NCBI GenBank assembly: GCA_900544275.1
Contig: UQUU01000001.1
Coordinates: forward strand, 124,001 to 188,000
Direction of reading: 5' to 3'
Source: an uncultured Succiniclasticum sp.
GTDB taxonomy: Bacteria > Bacillota > Negativicutes > Acidaminococcales > Acidaminococcaceae
DNA: 64,000 nt
Positions 44,270-54,161 of this stretch are shown here, in pieces. The notes below the pieces were generated by a model. That model searched no databases. It was not told where the DNA came from and saw only the letters and a list, made by a program, of their open reading frames with translations. Position 1 is the first letter of the stretch. Each line of letters starts with the position of its first letter. The translations under genes and the position numbers were made by a program.

Positions 44270-44464
44270 TCAGGCGTTGATTTCATTCTGACGCTGAACG
44301 GTTTTGATTCTGGCAATGGATTTTTTTACTTCCCGGATCTTCATCGGGTTTTCACATTGTCCGGTTGCCATCTGAAAACGTAAGTTGAACAGTTCTTCTT
44401 TCAATTCTGCCAGCTTTTTATCTAAGTCTGCGGCAGATAAATCTCTGATTTCATTAATTTTCAT
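44270..44464 (-). CDS. rpmC: Ribosomal protein uL29
   Basis: 64 residues, two helices (MKINEIRDLSAADLDKKLAE and LFNLRFQMATGQCENPMKIR). It lines the exit tunnel mouth where trigger factor and SRP dock. Its ATG overlaps the rplP stop by four bases, so the pair is coupled in translation. Confidence 0.97.
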   Translation of the reverse strand: MKINEIRDLSAADLDKKLAELKEELFNLRFQMATGQCENPMKIREVKKSIARIKTVQRQNEINA

Positions 44465-44916
44465 TCAGCTTCACCACCCTTTACTTCTTCGGCAGCTTCG
44501 GCCTCTAATTGTGCCTTGGACATAAACCTGGTCTTGATGGGGAGCTTATGACCGGCCAGACGCATCGCTTCTTTTGCGTCCGCTTCGCTTACGCCGCCCA
44601 TTTCAAACAGTACACGACCGGGTTTTACTACAGCTACCCAATATTCCGGAGACCCTTTACCGGAACCCATACGGGTTTCCGCCGGTTTGGCAGTGATCGG
44701 TTTGTCCGGGAAAATCTGAATCCAGACCTGACCGCCACGTTTGATGTAACGGGTCATGGCGATACGGGCTGCTTCGATCTGACGATTGGTGATCCAGGCA
44801 GGCTCCAGCGCCACCAGGCCGAAATCGCCGTGAACGATGCTGTTGCCGCGCATGGCACGGCCTTTCATACGGCCTCTATGTTGTTTACGATGTTTCACTC
44901 TGTTTGGTAATAACAT
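44461..44916 (-). CDS. rplP: Ribosomal protein uL16
   Basis: 151 residues (MLLPNRVKHRKQHRGRMKGR and FPDKPITAKPAETRMGSGKG). It has a short acidic C-terminal extension (EAAEEVKGGEAE) beyond the usual end. It shapes the A-site tRNA binding region. Confidence 0.97.
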   Translation of the reverse strand: MLLPNRVKHRKQHRGRMKGRAMRGNSIVHGDFGLVALEPAWITNRQIEAARIAMTRYIKRGGQVWIQIFPDKPITAKPAETRMGSGKGSPEYWVAVVKPGRVLFEMGGVSEADAKEAMRLAGHKLPIKTRFMSKAQLEAEAAEEVKGGEAE

Positions 44917-44923
44917 TTTGTAC

Positions 44924-45592
44924 TTATGCCTCCTTTGCGGATGCAGTCTTTACTGCTGCTTTGGTTTCCGGCAGGACTTCACCTTTGTAGATCCATACCT
45001 TTACACCGATACGGCCATAAGTAGTATGCGCTTCGGCAGTACCGTAATCAATGTCCGCGCGCAGTGTATGCAACGGAATAGAACCTTCGCGATAGCTTTC
45101 GTTGCGGGCAATTTCTGCGCCGCCCAGACGGCCGCCCAGACGAACTTTAATGCCCTTGGCGCCCATGCGCATCGTACGGCCTACGCTCTGTTTCATAGCG
45201 CGGCGGAAGGCAATGCGGCGTTCCAGCTGTCCGGCGATATTTTCAGCGACCAGCGTAGCATCTAAATCCGGCTGTTTTACTTCCTGAATGTTGATGTCGA
45301 TATTGGCTTCGGTCATTTTTTTCAGGTCGCTTTTCAACAGTTCAATGTTGCTGCCCTGACGGCCGATCACCATACCCGGTTTAGCGGTGTAGATGGTGAT
45401 GCGCGCTTTATTGGACGCACGTTCGATATCTACTTTGGAAATACCGGACAAGAATAATTTTTCTTTAATAAATTCACGGATTTTAATATCTTCCAGTAAG
45501 AATTTTTCATAATCTTTGCCGGCGAACCAGTTGGAGTCCCAACCTTTGATAACGCCTACGCGAAGACCATGCGGATTAACTTTCTGACCCAC
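44924..45592 (-). CDS. rpsC: Ribosomal protein uS3
   Basis: 222 residues with a KH domain (KPGMVIGRQGSNIELLKSDL) and the C-terminal S3 domain. It lies at the mRNA entry tunnel. The start codon is GTG. Confidence 0.97.
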   Translation of the reverse strand: MGQKVNPHGLRVGVIKGWDSNWFAGKDYEKFLLEDIKIREFIKEKLFLSGISKVDIERASNKARITIYTAKPGMVIGRQGSNIELLKSDLKKMTEANIDINIQEVKQPDLDATLVAENIAGQLERRIAFRRAMKQSVGRTMRMGAKGIKVRLGGRLGGAEIARNESYREGSIPLHTLRADIDYGTAEAHTTYGRIGVKVWIYKGEVLPETKAAVKTASAKEA

Positions 45593-45619
45593 TATCTTTT
45601 CCCTCCTTATCCGGGATTA

Positions 45620-45952
45620 TTATTTCTCAGAAACACATACGGTTACGTGGCTGGAATGCTTTAAGATTTTAAAAGCCTGCCCACGGGAACGCGGATGGAT
45701 CCTCTTCAGTGTAGGGCCCTGATTTACGTAACAACTGGATACGATCAGGTTGTCTACATTCATGTCATTATTGTGCTCAGCATTAGCAACCGCACTGCGC
45801 AATACCTTTTCCACAACTTCGGAGCCCACTTTCGGGGTGAATTTCAAAATAGCGAAAGCGTCGGAAACGTTTTTACCACGGATCAGGTTCATAACAATGC
45901 GCAGTTTGCGAGGAGCAATGCGGATATATTTTGCAGTAGCGTTAACTTCCAT
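45620..45952 (-). CDS. rplV: Ribosomal protein uL22
   Basis: 110 residues, opening MEVNATAKYIRIAPRKLRIV and with the loop TLKRIHPRSRGQAFKILKHS that reaches into the exit tunnel. No deletion of the kind linked to macrolide resistance is visible. Confidence 0.97.
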   Translation of the reverse strand: MEVNATAKYIRIAPRKLRIVMNLIRGKNVSDAFAILKFTPKVGSEVVEKVLRSAVANAEHNNDMNVDNLIVSSCYVNQGPTLKRIHPRSRGQAFKILKHSSHVTVCVSEK

Positions 45953-45962
45953 TACATTTTCC

Positions 45963-46244
45963 TCACTTTCCTGCAGTATCCGCGGCTTTTTCGCGGTGAC
46001 CTCTATAGGTACGGGTAGGAGCGAATTCTCCTAATTTATGGCCTACCATATCTTCGGTAACAAATACCGGAACATGTTTGCGTCCATCATGAACCGCAAT
46101 GGTATGTCCAACAAAAGACGGTAAAATCGTAGATGCACGGGACCAGGTTTTAATAACCTTCTTATCATTTGCGGCATTTAATGCATCCACTTTCTTTAAC
46201 AGGCTGGCATGCACGAAAGGCCCTTTTTTAACTGATCTAGACAC
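45963..46244 (-). CDS. rpsS: Ribosomal protein uS19
   Basis: 93 residues (MSRSVKKGPFVHASLLKKVD, then VGHTIAVHDGRKHVPVFVTE). It binds S13 in the 30S head. The start codon is GTG. Confidence 0.97.
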   Translation of the reverse strand: MSRSVKKGPFVHASLLKKVDALNAANDKKVIKTWSRASTILPSFVGHTIAVHDGRKHVPVFVTEDMVGHKLGEFAPTRTYRGHREKAADTAGK

Positions 46245-46272
46245 AGATAAGCCTCCTTTCTTTTAACGATGA

Positions 46273-47103
46273 TTATTTCGTTCTGCGGCTTAAAATTAAC
46301 TTGGTAGAAGCCTTTTTGTTTTTGCGGGTACGAGTACCAAACGCAGATTTACCCCAGGGAGTTACAGGACGTTTACGGCCTACCGGGCTGTGACCTTCAC
46401 CGCCGCCATGGGGATGATCGTTAGGATTCATTACCACGCCACGGTTGGCAGGGCGGATACCCAACCAGCGGGAACGTCCGGCTTTACCGATGGTAATATT
46501 TTCAAATTCCAGATTGCCGACCTGACCTACGGTTGCGCGGCAGTTGATGTGTACCTTGCGCACTTCGCCGGAAGGCAGACGCAGCAGCGCATAATCGCCT
46601 TCTTTCGCCATCAGCTGTGCTACAGCACCGGCAGAACGAACCATCTGCGCGCCTTTGCCGATCTTCATCTCCACGTTGTGTACCAGGGTACCAACCGGAA
46701 TATTCTTCATCGGCAGGCAGTTACCGGTCTTGATATCGGCTTCCGGGCCGCTTTCCACTTTATCGCCTGGTTTTAAGCCCAGCGGAGCGATGATGTAGCG
46801 TTTTTCACCGTCTGCATAGTTGATCAGAGCGATGCGGGCGTTACGGTTCGGATCGTATTCGATGGTTGCTACCGTTGCCGGGATACCATCTTTATTGCGT
46901 TTAAAATCAATGATACGATACTGTCTTTTGGTGCCGCCGCCCTGGTGACGAACAGTCATTTTGCCGGTGTTGTTGCGGCCGGCATGCTTGTTCATTTTTT
47001 CCACAAGCGGACGGTACGGTTTATCTGTCGTAATCTCTTCGAAGGAAGACCCCGTTATGAAGCGTCTCGAAGGAGAATACGGATTGTAGCTTTTAATCGC
47101 CAT
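46273..47103 (-). CDS. rplB: Ribosomal protein uL2
   Basis: 276 residues with the family signature PHGGGEGHSPVGRKRPVTPW near the end, close to the peptidyl transferase centre. It opens MAIKSYNPYSPSRRF. Confidence 0.97.
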   Translation of the reverse strand: MAIKSYNPYSPSRRFITGSSFEEITTDKPYRPLVEKMNKHAGRNNTGKMTVRHQGGGTKRQYRIIDFKRNKDGIPATVATIEYDPNRNARIALINYADGEKRYIIAPLGLKPGDKVESGPEADIKTGNCLPMKNIPVGTLVHNVEMKIGKGAQMVRSAGAVAQLMAKEGDYALLRLPSGEVRKVHINCRATVGQVGNLEFENITIGKAGRSRWLGIRPANRGVVMNPNDHPHGGGEGHSPVGRKRPVTPWGKSAFGTRTRKNKKASTKLILSRRTK

Positions 47104-47118
47104 TGTACTTTTCCCTCC

Positions 47119-47409
47119 TTACATTCCTTCAAATACAGGAATAGTCTGGCCTTCCGCCAGTTTTACGATCGCTTTCTTATAGTCAGAAGTCTTGCCTATC
47201 CGGTTGCCCATCCGTTTGGTCTTACCGGGGATGCGGATCGTAGTCACGTTTAAAACTTTTACATTCCAGATGGATTCCACGGCCTGACGGATCTCCGTTT
47301 TGTTGGCATCCAGCGGTACTTTAAAAGTATATTTGTTGTCCTGCATCATCACGGAGGTCTTCTCAGTGATGATCGGGCGGATCAAAATGTCGCGAGGATT
47401 AGCAGCCAT
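47119..47409 (-). CDS. rplW: Ribosomal protein uL23
   Basis: 96 residues (RDILIRPIITEKTSVMMQDN, then RIPGKTKRMGNRIGKTSDYK). It lies at the tunnel exit and is the docking site for trigger factor. Its ATG overlaps the rplD stop by one base. Confidence 0.97.
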   Translation of the reverse strand: MAANPRDILIRPIITEKTSVMMQDNKYTFKVPLDANKTEIRQAVESIWNVKVLNVTTIRIPGKTKRMGNRIGKTSDYKKAIVKLAEGQTIPVFEGM

Positions 47410-48038
47410 TATGCAAGTACCTCCTCAATTAATTCTACGGCATTCTTGTCCAGGAACACCTTATTATTGTGCAGCAGGTCAAAGCAGTTCAGACCGCTGT
47501 TGTTGATAACGGTCACTTTGCGCATGTTACGGGCGGACAGTTCTACATTTTCATTTTCACCGTTGGTGATAATGAGGTTTTTGTTATCTGCTGCGGAGAA
47601 CGCATCCAGCATTTCCACAGTGCGTTTGGTTTTCGGATCGTCAAAAGCGATCTTGTCTACGATCACCAACTGGCCTTCCGCCACTTTAGCGGACAAAGCA
47701 CAGCGCAGCGCCAGACGACGGGCCTTGCGGGGCATAGCTTTGGCATAGCTGCGGGGCTGCGGTCCAAAGGTGGTGCCGCCGCCTACCCACAACGGAGAGC
47801 GGATAGAACCTACGCGGGCATGGCCGGTGCCTTTTTGTTTCCAGGGTTTTTTGCCGCCGCCGCGAACCATGGCGCGGGTTTTCGTAGCGGAAGTGCCCTG
47901 ACGCTGATTGGCCAGCTGCATTACTACAGCCTGATGAACAACGGGTTCATTAAAAGGAACGCCAAATACTTCATCGTTCAATTCGATTTCTTCACCGGTC
48001 GCCTGGCCGGCAATATTATATATAGATAACTTCGGCAT
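47409..48038 (-). CDS. rplD: Ribosomal protein uL4
   Basis: 209 residues (MPKLSIYNIAGQATGEEIEL and the loop KTRAMVRGGGKKPWKQKGTG that lines the exit tunnel). The start at 48038 has AAGGAGG nine bases upstream; the ATG three codons earlier touches the ribosome binding site. Confidence 0.96.
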   Translation of the reverse strand: MPKLSIYNIAGQATGEEIELNDEVFGVPFNEPVVHQAVVMQLANQRQGTSATKTRAMVRGGGKKPWKQKGTGHARVGSIRSPLWVGGGTTFGPQPRSYAKAMPRKARRLALRCALSAKVAEGQLVIVDKIAFDDPKTKRTVEMLDAFSAADNKNLIITNGENENVELSARNMRKVTVINNSGLNCFDLLHNNKVFLDKNAVELIEEVLA

Positions 48039-48067
48039 ATGAAGCATCCTCCTTTCTGTCGTTTCGC

Positions 48068-48706
48068 TTACTTACCCTTGACGGTTTCTTTAATTACCAC
48101 GCAAGAGCCGTTAGCTCCGGGGATAGAACCGTGCAGCAGGATAAGATTCCGTTCAGTATCCACTCGAGCAATGGTCAGACACTGAACTGTTGCATTCTTG
48201 CCGCCCATACGGCCAGGCAGTTTTTTGCCTTTGATTACTCTGCCGCCGGGGCCGGAATGCATGGGTCCCATAGAACCAGGTTCACGATGTGATTTGGAAC
48301 CGTGTTTCATCGGACCACGGCCGAAATTGTGGAGCTTAACCGTGCCTGCAAAGCCTTTGCCGCGGCTTACACCGCTTACGTCAACCAATTCGCCGGCTGC
48401 GAATACATCGGCTTTGATCACGTCACCTGCTTTTAAGTCGGACGGAGCGTCCAGACGGAATTCCTTTACAAATTCAGCAGGCGCAACACCTGCTTTTGCG
48501 AAGTGGCCTTTTTCCGGTTTGGTAACCTTCTTTTCGCTTACTTCGCCGAAGCCAACCTGAATTGCATTATAACCATCGGTTTCTTCGGTTTTATTTTGAA
48601 TGACAGTGCAAGGTCCTGCTAACACAACTGTTACAGGAATGAACTTGCCATCAGCTTCAAAAATTTGGGTCATGCCCAGTTTTTTGCCAATAATTCCTTT
48701 AGCCAT
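48068..48706 (-). CDS. rplC: Ribosomal protein uL3
   Basis: 212 residues (MAKGIIGKKLGMTQIFEADG, and the FGRGPMKHGSKSHREPGSMG loop near the peptidyl transferase centre). The ATG at 48706 follows AGGAGG by about eight bases; the GTG three codons upstream lies in the binding site itself. Confidence 0.96.
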   Translation of the reverse strand: MAKGIIGKKLGMTQIFEADGKFIPVTVVLAGPCTVIQNKTEETDGYNAIQVGFGEVSEKKVTKPEKGHFAKAGVAPAEFVKEFRLDAPSDLKAGDVIKADVFAAGELVDVSGVSRGKGFAGTVKLHNFGRGPMKHGSKSHREPGSMGPMHSGPGGRVIKGKKLPGRMGGKNATVQCLTIARVDTERNLILLHGSIPGANGSCVVIKETVKGK

Positions 48707-48719
48707 CGTTAGCACCTCC

Positions 48720-49031
48720 TCACAGTTTGATTTCGATGTCTACGCCGGCCGGCAGGTCTAAACGCATTAATGCGTCAACCGTTTTCGGGGTCGGCTCCAG
48801 AATGTCTACCAGACGTTTGTGAGTGCGCATTTCGAACTGCTCACGGGAATCTTTGTTGACATGCGGGGAACGCAGAATCGTGTAAATATTTTTTTCCGTA
48901 GGCAGCGGGATCGGGCCGGAAACTTGTGCGCCGGTGCGTTTTGCCGTGTCTACAATTTTTGCAGCGCTCTGATCCAGAGCGGTGTGATCATACGCTTTCA
49001 AGCGTATTCTGATTTTTTGTGTCTTAGCCAT
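48720..49031 (-). CDS. rpsJ: Ribosomal protein uS10
   Basis: 103 residues (MAKTQKIRIRLKAYDHTALD and PLPTEKNIYTILRSPHVNKD). It also serves as NusE in antitermination. The ATG at 49031 has GGAGGAAAGG upstream; the in-frame extension to 49148 is not family-like. First gene of the S10 run, 182 bases after tuf. Confidence 0.96.
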   Translation of the reverse strand: MAKTQKIRIRLKAYDHTALDQSAAKIVDTAKRTGAQVSGPIPLPTEKNIYTILRSPHVNKDSREQFEMRTHKRLVDILEPTPKTVDALMRLDLPAGVDIEIKL

Positions 49032-49087
49032 TAACCTTTCCTCCAATCGCCCAGTTTCTGAGAACGGACATACTCCGTGAAAATCTC

Positions 49088-49109
49088 CCTGTCTGCCAGG
49101 CAGTACAGG
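49088..49109 (-). promoter_or_regulatory. Stem-loop in the rpsJ leader
   Basis: CCTGTCTGCC pairs with GGCAGTACAGG (one bulge) between the tuf terminator and rpsJ. It may be part of an S10 leader. I see no clear promoter here, so the S10 run may depend on readthrough from tuf. Confidence 0.35.
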
Positions 49110-49153
49110 CAAGCAACCTTTCACATCATCGCAGGTACCAATAAACATAAGAA

Positions 49154-49181
49154 TATGAGGGGCTCTCTTACGCCCCTCATA
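49154..49181 (-). terminator. Terminator or attenuator after tuf
   Basis: A perfect 10-bp stem (TATGAGGGGC with GCCCCTCATA) and an eight-base loop; the following minus-strand sequence TTCTTATGTTTATT is only moderately T-rich, so some readthrough into rpsJ is likely. Confidence 0.7.
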
Positions 49182-49213
49182 CCGGGATCTAAGATCAATT
49201 CATTCCTTCGTGC

Positions 49214-50401
<1,188 letters not shown>

Positions 50402-50424
50402 TTCAAAATCCTCCTTAATAACAT

Positions 50425-50455
50425 ATTATATAAATTTATTTTGGAACTTGGTCAA
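50425..50455 (-). promoter_or_regulatory. Possible promoter of tuf in the fusA-tuf gap
   Basis: TTGACC (50450-50455) and TATAAT (50425-50430) on the minus strand, with a long 19-base spacer. A TATATA two bases closer gives the ideal 17. Confidence 0.45.
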
Positions 50456-50458
50456 CGC

Positions 50459-52567
50459 TTATTCAGCTTTGGTGCCTTTGGTTTTCGCTACGATTTCTTC
50501 CGAAACGCTCTTAGGCACTTCTTCGTAGTGGTCAACCTGCATGGAGTAGGTGCCGCGTCCCTGCGTTTTGCTGCGCAGGTCGGTAGCGTAACCGAACATA
50601 GAAGCCAGGGGAACGAAAGAATGAATCACTTCCGCGCCATTACGCGCTTCCATGCCTTCGATGCGGCCACGGCGGGAGTTTACGTCACCGATTACATCGC
50701 CCATGTATTCTTCCGGAACCGTGATATCTACTTTCATATAGGGTTCCAGCAATACCGGGGAGGCTTTTTCGGCGCCGGCCTTAAAGCCCATGGAACCGGC
50801 AATCTTAAAGGCCATTTCCGAAGAGTCGACTTCGTGATAAGAGCCGTCGTACACCGTAACACCGATATCTACCATCGGATACCCGGCTACTACACCGCTT
50901 TCCATCGCTTCCTTAACACCGGCTTCAATGGGGGAAATGTATTCTTTCGGAATTGCACCGCCCACCACTTTGTTTTCGAATTTGAATCCTTCGCCGGGCT
51001 CCAGAGGAGTGAGCTCCAGCCAGCAATGGCCATACTGGCCTTTACCACCGGACTGACGAATGAATTTGCCTTCGGATTTAACCGTTTTGCGAATGGTCTC
51101 GCGATATGCAACCTGGGGATTTCCCACATTGCAGCCTACTTTGAATTCACGCAACAGGCGGTCGACAATAATGTCCAGATGCAGCTCGCCCATACCGGAA
51201 ATGATAGTCTGTGCGGTTTCCGGATCGGTGTGAACCTTAAAGGTCGGATCTTCTTCCGCCAGTTTCTGCAGGGCGATGCCCATTTTTTCCTGGTCAACCT
51301 TGGTCTTGGGTTCCACGGCTACGGAAATTACCGGTTCCGGGAAGACCATGGATTCCAGAATGATGGGCGCTTTTTCATCACACAGCGTGTCGCCGGTGGT
51401 GGTATATTTCAGGCCTACCGCAGCGGCAATGTCGCCGGAATAGGCTTCGGGAATCTCTTCCCGGTGGTTGGCATGCATCAGCAGGATGCGCCCCATCCGT
51501 TCCCGTTTCTCTTTCGTCGAGTTGTAAACGTAAGAGCCGGCGCTGATCACACCGGAGTAAACGCGGAAGAAACCTAACTTCCCGACAAAGGGGTCCGTCG
51601 CAATCTTGAACGCTAATGCGGAGAAGGGCTCTTCATCGGAGGTCGGACGTACATCGTCTTCCCCGGTCACCGGATTCACACCCTTAATATGAGCGATATC
51701 CGTGGGAGCCGGCATGTAATCTATTACGGCGTCCAGCAACGGCTGAATGCCTTTGTTCTTATAAGAAGAACCGCAGAATACAGGGTTCAGTTTGCACTCG
51801 CAGGTAGCGCGGCGGATGGCGGTTTTCAACTCATCGTTGGAGATTTCTTCGCCTTCCAGGTATTTCATCATCAGATCGTCATCGGTTTCGGCTGCTTTTT
51901 CGATCAGGATCGCGCGGTATTCCTCCGCCTGTTCCTGCATATCCGCCGGAATGTCGATAATCTGTTCTTCTTTGCCTTTCACATCGCCATAGACAATGGC
52001 TTTCATCAAAATCAGATCGACCATGCCCCGGAACTGATCTTCCGCACCCATGGGAACCTGCATCGCTACAGGGTTCGCGTTCAGGCGGTCTTTCATCATA
52101 TCCATAACATGGAAGAAGTCCGCGCCGACGATGTCCATCTTGTTTACATAGGCCATACGGGGAACCTTATATTCATCAGCCTGACGCCATACAGTTTCAG
52201 ACTGGGGTTCTACGCCGCCTTTGGCGGAAAATACAGCGATGGTACCGTCCAGAACACGCAGGGAGCGTTCTACTTCTACCGTGAAGTCAACGTGACCGGG
52301 GGTGTCAATGATATTGATACGATGGGTATCATACTGTTTCTGGGAGCCTTCCCACATGCAGGTGGTGGCAGCAGAGGTAATGGTGATACCACGTTCCTGT
52401 TCCTGTACCATCCAGTCCATCGTAGCGGCGCCGTCATGCACTTCGCCGATCTTATGGGTCTTGCCGGTGTAGAACAGAATACGTTCGGTCGTCGTAGTTT
52501 TGCCGGCATCGATGTGTGCCATGATGCCGATATTTCTCGTTCTGTCAAGCGGAATTAATCTGCCCAC
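50459..52567 (-). CDS. fusA: Elongation factor G
   Basis: 702 residues, full length. It opens RTRNIGIMAHIDAGKTTTTE (P-loop) and has DTPGHVDF and NKMDIVGADF. It drives translocation on the ribosome. The start codon is GTG with GAGGAGG eight bases upstream. Fourth gene of the str operon. Confidence 0.98.
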   Translation of the reverse strand: MGRLIPLDRTRNIGIMAHIDAGKTTTTERILFYTGKTHKIGEVHDGAATMDWMVQEQERGITITSAATTCMWEGSQKQYDTHRINIIDTPGHVDFTVEVERSLRVLDGTIAVFSAKGGVEPQSETVWRQADEYKVPRMAYVNKMDIVGADFFHVMDMMKDRLNANPVAMQVPMGAEDQFRGMVDLILMKAIVYGDVKGKEEQIIDIPADMQEQAEEYRAILIEKAAETDDDLMMKYLEGEEISNDELKTAIRRATCECKLNPVFCGSSYKNKGIQPLLDAVIDYMPAPTDIAHIKGVNPVTGEDDVRPTSDEEPFSALAFKIATDPFVGKLGFFRVYSGVISAGSYVYNSTKEKRERMGRILLMHANHREEIPEAYSGDIAAAVGLKYTTTGDTLCDEKAPIILESMVFPEPVISVAVEPKTKVDQEKMGIALQKLAEEDPTFKVHTDPETAQTIISGMGELHLDIIVDRLLREFKVGCNVGNPQVAYRETIRKTVKSEGKFIRQSGGKGQYGHCWLELTPLEPGEGFKFENKVVGGAIPKEYISPIEAGVKEAMESGVVAGYPMVDIGVTVYDGSYHEVDSSEMAFKIAGSMGFKAGAEKASPVLLEPYMKVDITVPEEYMGDVIGDVNSRRGRIEGMEARNGAEVIHSFVPLASMFGYATDLRSKTQGRGTYSMQVDHYEEVPKSVSEEIVAKTKGTKAE

Positions 52568-52605
52568 TATTTTATCCTCCTCAAACTATTTACAGGACCC
52601 GGCCA

Positions 52606-53076
52606 TTACCAACGGTAATGTGCGAATGCTTTATTCGCCTCAGCCATCTTGTGGGTATCTTCGCGCTTTTTAACTGCAGCACCGGTGCCGTTAGCAGCAT
52701 CCATGATCTCGCCGGCTACGCGGTCGCACATGGTTTTTTCACCACGCAGACGGGCGTAGTTTACCAGCCAGCGGATGCCCAGCGTGGTTTTACGGTCTGC
52801 ACGAACTTCTACAGGAACCTGATAGTTGGCACCGCCTACACGACGCGCCCGTACTTCCAGCAGAGGCATCACGTTTTTCATGGCGGTATCAAACACTTCC
52901 AGGGGGTCCTTACCCGTTTTGGAACGGATCACATCAAATGCATCGTATACGATACGTTCAGCAACGCCCTTTTTGCCATCGAGCATTACTTTGTTAATAA
53001 ATCTGGTTAACAGTTTAGAACCGTACACCGGATCCGGCAGTACGTCTCTTTTGGGAACTGAGCCTTTTCTCGGCAT
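52606..53076 (-). CDS. rpsG: Ribosomal protein uS7
   Basis: 156 residues (MPRKGSVPKRDVLPDPVYGS and the C-terminal THKMAEANKAFAHYRW). It organises the 30S head. The ATG at 53076 has AAAGGAG at good distance; the GTG three codons upstream overlaps that site. Confidence 0.97.
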   Translation of the reverse strand: MPRKGSVPKRDVLPDPVYGSKLLTRFINKVMLDGKKGVAERIVYDAFDVIRSKTGKDPLEVFDTAMKNVMPLLEVRARRVGGANYQVPVEVRADRKTTLGIRWLVNYARLRGEKTMCDRVAGEIMDAANGTGAAVKKREDTHKMAEANKAFAHYRW

Positions 53077-53132
53077 GCTTTTCACTCCTTTATATCAATT
53101 CGTTACTTTCTCATTCATAAGATGCGCGTTAA

Positions 53133-53513
53133 TTATTTCTTAGCTTTAGCGCGTTTTGCACCGTATTTGGAACGGGCCTGGTTGCGGTTGGCAACGCCGG
53201 CGGTATCCAGAGAACCACGAATGATATGATAACGCACGCCGGGCAGGTCTTTTACACGGCCGCCTCTGATCAGAACCACAGAGTGTTCCTGAAGATTGTG
53301 ACCGATACCCGGAATATAAGCTGTTACTTCGATGCCGTTGGTCAAACGGACACGAGCAACTTTACGCAGTGCAGAGTTAGGTTTTTTCGGAGTGGTGGTG
53401 TACACACGAGTGCAGACCCCACGTTTCTGCGGGCACTCTTTCAGTGCAGGCGCATTGGATTTCGTGTTTAAAACCTGTCTGCCTTTACGAATCAGCTGAC
53501 TAATTGTTGGCAT
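53133..53513 (-). CDS. rpsL: Ribosomal protein uS12
   Basis: 126 residues (MPTISQLIRKGRQVLNTKSN, ending in GAKRAKAKK). It monitors codon pairing. The lysines where streptomycin-resistance changes occur (in TTPKKPNS and GRVKDLPG) are wild type, so no such resistance is indicated. Confidence 0.97.
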   Translation of the reverse strand: MPTISQLIRKGRQVLNTKSNAPALKECPQKRGVCTRVYTTTPKKPNSALRKVARVRLTNGIEVTAYIPGIGHNLQEHSVVLIRGGRVKDLPGVRYHIIRGSLDTAGVANRNQARSKYGAKRAKAKK

Positions 53514-53577
53514 ATCGGCACCTCCTTTCTATCAAGTAGATTTAGTATTTATAAAAACCCCGTCGCCGGAGTCCCTA

Positions 53578-53829
53578 TCAGGATTTCAGTATCGCAGCAG
53601 CCGAGGCCCCCGCATGAATACCGCAGGCTTTGCCAAGCACCTGCATCGTTTCTGCGCTGATACAGGCTATGCCCTGACGTTCACATGCTTCTTTAATGGG
53701 CAAGGTGATCCGTTCTTCCGCATCGGCCGCAATAAAGACAGCTAATGCCATCCCTTTTTGCAGCGCCTTGGTCGTCTGTTTGACCCCGACAACCTTGGTT
53801 CCGGCGGACTTTAAACTATCCAAATCCAT
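53578..53829 (-). CDS. L7Ae/YbxF-family ribosomal protein
   Basis: 83 residues with the L7Ae-type RNA-binding fold (VGVKQTTKALQKGMALAVFI and GKACGIHAGASAAAI), which recognises kink-turns. In Firmicutes it commonly precedes rpsL, as here. The ATG at 53829 has AAGGAG eight bases upstream; a longer frame to 53886 overlaps the promoter. First gene of the str operon. Confidence 0.92.
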   Translation of the reverse strand: MDLDSLKSAGTKVVGVKQTTKALQKGMALAVFIAADAEERITLPIKEACERQGIACISAETMQVLGKACGIHAGASAAAILKS

Positions 53830-53876
53830 AACTTTTCTCCTTGAAAATAAGCGCACTTCGCCTGTGATACTTGAGT

Positions 53877-53905
53877 ATTGTAACATCCTTTACATACCCT
53901 GTCAA
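53877..53905 (-). promoter_or_regulatory. Promoter of the str operon
   Basis: Perfect TTGACA (53900-53905) and TACAAT (53877-53882) with a 17-base spacer on the minus strand, 48 bases before the L7Ae-like start. Confidence 0.85.
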
Positions 53906-54041
53906 CACTTTTTTTCATTTTTTTAGAGACTCAAAGCAGTGATTTTATGCGTATCTTCTTTTACACGTTTCCGTGTGTTTCAAATCGTCTGTTTTGAAGT
54001 TTTCTTTGCCTGTTCTGATGCTGACCGAAAGCGGCTTTTGA
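53906..54041. other. Gap between str promoter and rpoC terminator
   Basis: No gene recognised. An 81-codon plus-strand frame at 53939 has no ribosome binding site and reads through the terminator hairpin, so it is not counted as a gene. Confidence 0.5.
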
Positions 54042-54103
54042 CGCGCTTTTTTGCCTTCGGCAGAAAAAAGCGGCATCCGTATTATCTATCGGATACCGCT
54101 TTT
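54042..54103. terminator. Terminator after rpoC, two overlapping hairpins
   Basis: The main stem pairs 54066-54079 with 54090-54103 (AAAAGCGG core, one mismatch) and is followed on the minus strand by TTTTTTCTG. A second stem uses part of the same arm to pair with CGCTTTTTTGCC near 54042. The two cannot form together. Confidence 0.8.
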
Positions 54104-54161
54104 AAAACCACTGTTTTGCCACCTGTTCCCTTTTTAGAAATTTGTGACTTTTTTGTGAAGT